DNA from: Bacillota bacterium
GTDB lineage: Bacteria > Bacillota_E > Sulfobacillia > Sulfobacillales > Sulfobacillaceae
Direction of reading: 5' to 3'
Assembly (NCBI GenBank): GCA_021802375.1
Contig: JAKAAL010000148.1
Location: 1-8,188 of the forward strand
DNA length: 8,188 nucleotides
In this document: positions 6,658 through 8,188 of the stretch, one piece after another
Position numbering within the stretch: position 1 is the stretch's first letter
Layout of the letters: each line of letters starts with the position of its first letter
Program-made: the position numbers and the translations under genes
Notes under the pieces: generated by a model
Databases searched by the model: none
What the model was told of the DNA's origin: nothing
What the model saw: only the letters and a program-made list of their open reading frames with translations

Positions 6658-7432
6658 GGACAACTTGCCACCACCCTCCCAAGAGATATTTATCCGCCCC
6701 CGACGCCCAGGTGTTCACATAGCCGGAGACCCGGCCATTGCCGTGGGCTACCACTTCATTGACATCCCAATAAATCTTGGTATTGGCAAAGGCCGGCGCA
6801 TCTTCGATGACAAAGCTCCACCCGTAGGCCGTGCCGCGTTTCTCCACATGGCCTTGCCGGTTGGCCATGAAATAGTCGCCGTCCGGAAAGGGATGGCGAA
6901 TCCAGTCCCAGGTATGGTAGCGAGTCACTTGGCTGCCATTATACGAAAAGCTGATGAAGTTCCACACAATCCCGACCGTAATGCCTAAGAAATCATTCCA
7001 TCCAGTTTCACAGTATGCCCCCGATACACTGGGTTTGCCGCCTGGCGGGGCCACGACCCTCATGGCCGTAGCGGCGAGCGGCGTCGGAGATCCCGGGCTG
7101 ACATTGATCGTGGGGACCCCAATTTTCACCAGCTCCGTTTTCCTGGCAGGATTGGCAGCAATCTCGCGAATGGCTACCGTCGCGCCCGGATTGACTGTGA
7201 CCGCCGGCGGACGGGATGATAGCGGAATCTGATAGTACTGCGCATCCCGCATATTAAAGTGGGTTGCATTCTTGGTTTCGGGGATGGTGACGGTGGCGGC
7301 ATAGGCATGGGGACTCGGAAGCGTTCGAGCCACCCCGGTGATTTGCCACGGAGTAGAACTCACTGGTATCCGGGAAGCCGCGTGCCAATGGGTCAAGGCA
7401 CTGGCCATGAGGACCATTCCGACATGCCACAT
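6650..7432 (-). CDS. Probably exported protein of unknown function, 260 residues
   Basis: I do not recognise this protein. The first 20 or so residues (MWHVGMVLMASALTHWHAAS) look like a short, poor signal peptide: a hydrophobic run ending in HAAS, but without the usual early lysine or arginine. Residues 25-135 are rich in proline, threonine, valine and alanine, like an extended extracellular linker or beta-rich domain. Residues 140-260 are rich in tryptophan, tyrosine and glycine (for example YHTWDWIRHPFPDGDYF at 172-188 and GGWWQVVHG at the end), suggesting a compact beta-rich surface domain. There is one cysteine (C141), so no internal disulfide. A strong ribosome binding site (AGGAGG, 7 bases before ATG 7432) fixes the start. 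It is the first gene of the three-gene operon. Being a real gene is well supported; export is an inference. Confidence 0.72.
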   Translation of the reverse strand: MWHVGMVLMASALTHWHAASRIPVSSTPWQITGVARTLPSPHAYAATVTIPETKNATHFNMRDAQYYQIPLSSRPPAVTVNPGATVAIREIAANPARKTELVKIGVPTINVSPGSPTPLAATAMRVVAPPGGKPSVSGAYCETGWNDFLGITVGIVWNFISFSYNGSQVTRYHTWDWIRHPFPDGDYFMANRQGHVEKRGTAYGWSFVIEDAPAFANTKIYWDVNEVVAHGNGRVSGYVNTWASGADKYLLGGWWQVVHG

Positions 7433-7439
7433 CTGGGTC

Positions 7440-7445
7440 CCTCCT
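7440..7445 (-). promoter_or_regulatory. Strong ribosome binding site of the 260-residue protein gene
   Basis: On the minus strand AGGAGG is followed by 7 bases (GACCCAG) and the ATG at 7432. It is the best Shine-Dalgarno match in the window and sets the start of the first operon gene. I see no convincing -35/-10 pair upstream, although an AT-rich TATAGA lies immediately before this site, too close to serve as its -10. Confidence 0.8.
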
Positions 7446-7516
7446 GTCTATATCGTCTTTGGTGTCACTCTCTCATCATTGTGGTCTCGAATAGTCGTCG
7501 GAGCACAGGGAGAGAT

Positions 7517-7536
7517 CCGGGTATACTCCGGGGTAT
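7517..7536 (-). repeat. Short direct repeat, possible operator
   Basis: On the minus strand ATACCCCGG is followed by AGT and then ATACCCGG, giving two near-identical copies 12 bases apart start to start. The pair lies 8 bases after the LuxR-type stop codon and about 85 bases before the operon's first ATG. Direct half-sites about one helical turn apart are typical of regulator binding sites, but one pair can also arise by chance. Confidence 0.3.
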
Positions 7537-7544
7537 TTTGGCCG

Positions 7545-8188
7545 CTAAGGCAACTGTTCGCGGGCGGACACCCCGAGTTTGCGATAGATATGGCGTACAT
7601 GAGTTTTGACCGTGCCGTATTCGATGGTGCAGAGCTTCGCAATCTGGGGCAACGTCTTTCCCGCTTTGAGATATTGATAGATTTCGCGCTCTCGCTCGGT
7701 CAACGTGTCCAATGCGTCGACCATCGGAGGCGATGCCGGCGTGGGCTTCGGCAGCAATGTACCCAAGGGGTGTTCGTTCGTGACCCAGCTAATCGACACC
7801 GGCACCAATCCGATGATGAGGAGCACGGCGGCCCAAAAGACGAGCAAGGCCGGTGAAAACGCGGCATGACCGATGGCTTTTTGATAGAACCAGGTGCCGA
7901 GCAGCAAAAGCTCCGTCGCCATGGTTACCAAGAGGCCGCCCACCCAATTCCAATACGCCCAGCCTTCAAATGCCAGCAAGGGCAGCAATACCGGGGAGTC
8001 GGTGTTGGTGGGAAAGGCAAACTGCAACAAGATTAAGGCGGCTAACAAGGTATCCAGCGCCATGGCGATAAGACTCAAGAGGGTTCCATAGGTGACAAAG
8101 TCCACCACACGCGAGAGGATCCATAGGATGGCGTCATAGACCAGCAGAAATGCCACCAAGGGCCACCCGATAGACAAGGAGACGTGGT
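7545..8188 (-). CDS. Membrane-anchored LuxR/GerE-type transcription regulator, N-terminus outside the window
   Basis: The C-terminus is a LuxR-type DNA-binding domain and the rest is membrane. Counting from an in-window TTG at 8177, hydrophobic segments lie near 6-29, 31-55, 64-98 and 108-132. A proline-rich linker (about 141-152) leads to LTEREREIYQYLKAGK (159-174), QIAKLC (178-183) and the recognition helix EYGTVKTHVRHIYRKLG (186-202). These are the standard features of the four-helix LuxR/GerE fold. Codons upstream of the TTG stay open to the window edge and no ribosome binding site precedes it, so more membrane segments probably lie outside. There is no receiver domain in view. This fits a one-component regulator that senses through its membrane part. 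The gene is 112 bases upstream of, and on the same strand as, the operon, which makes it a likely local regulator. The signal it senses is unknown. Confidence 0.85.
   Translation of the reverse strand, partial: HVSLSIGWPLVAFLLVYDAILWILSRVVDFVTYGTLLSLIAMALDTLLAALILLQFAFPTNTDSPVLLPLLAFEGWAYWNWVGGLLVTMATELLLLGTWFYQKAIGHAAFSPALLVFWAAVLLIIGLVPVSISWVTNEHPLGTLLPKPTPASPPMVDALDTLTEREREIYQYLKAGKTLPQIAKLCTIEYGTVKTHVRHIYRKLGVSAREQLP

Larger units (their letters stand above)
7433..7544 (-). promoter_or_regulatory. Probable promoter region of the three-gene minus-strand operon
   Basis: These 112 bases separate the LuxR-type gene from the operon and hold the direct repeat and the strong ribosome binding site. 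The gap is long enough for a promoter and much longer than the gene overlaps downstream. No clear -35/-10 pair is visible, so read-through from the regulator gene is also possible. Confidence 0.35.

Noticed and set aside
6275..6988. Plus-strand frame of 237 codons
   Set aside because: It is antisense to the membrane protein and the 260-residue protein genes, whose overlaps and strong ribosome binding site support the minus strand.
7338..7856. Plus-strand frame of 172 codons
   Set aside because: It is antisense to the clear LuxR/GerE domain and crosses the intergenic gap; its product is rich in arginine and shows no fold.

Overview
This 8.2 kb window holds two convergent gene blocks separated by a gap of about 345 bases. 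No marker gene fixes the organism. Strong Shine-Dalgarno sites, use of GTG and TTG starts, tightly overlapping operon genes and a multi-membrane-segment LuxR-type protein suggest a bacterium, perhaps a Gram-positive one, but this is a weak inference.

Region 1 (about 1-4936, plus strand) is a defence cassette of the type III restriction-modification kind. A beta-class adenine DNA methyltransferase (Mod) comes first. Its reading frame is still open at the left edge, so its true start is probably outside the window. After 21 bases comes the restriction subunit (Res), a superfamily 2 helicase/translocase with a C-terminal PD-(D/E)XK nuclease. After another 55 bases comes a small protein with a GIY-YIG nuclease core that keeps every catalytic residue expected. 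The order and spacing suggest one transcript. Mod would supply sequence recognition and self-protection, Res would supply ATP-driven translocation and cutting, and the GIY-YIG protein is an unexplained third partner. This trio is the most interesting part of the window.

Region 2 (4937-5281) has no confident gene. It holds a weak hairpin just after the cassette, a doubtful minus-strand ORF of up to 92 codons, and a short imperfect tandem repeat.

Region 3 (5282-8188, minus strand) reads right to left. It starts with the C-terminal part of a membrane-anchored LuxR/GerE-type regulator that runs off the right edge. A 112-base gap follows, containing a direct repeat and a strong ribosome binding site. 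Three overlapping genes come next: a 260-residue probably exported protein of unknown function, a 163-residue multi-pass membrane protein, and an NmrA-like NAD(P)-binding protein. The overlaps of 8 and 4 bases imply translational coupling. The regulator is a natural candidate to control this operon, but nothing in the sequence proves it. Sampled lines of Region 3 look more GC-rich than sampled lines of Region 1, which fits a horizontally acquired defence cassette beside resident genes.
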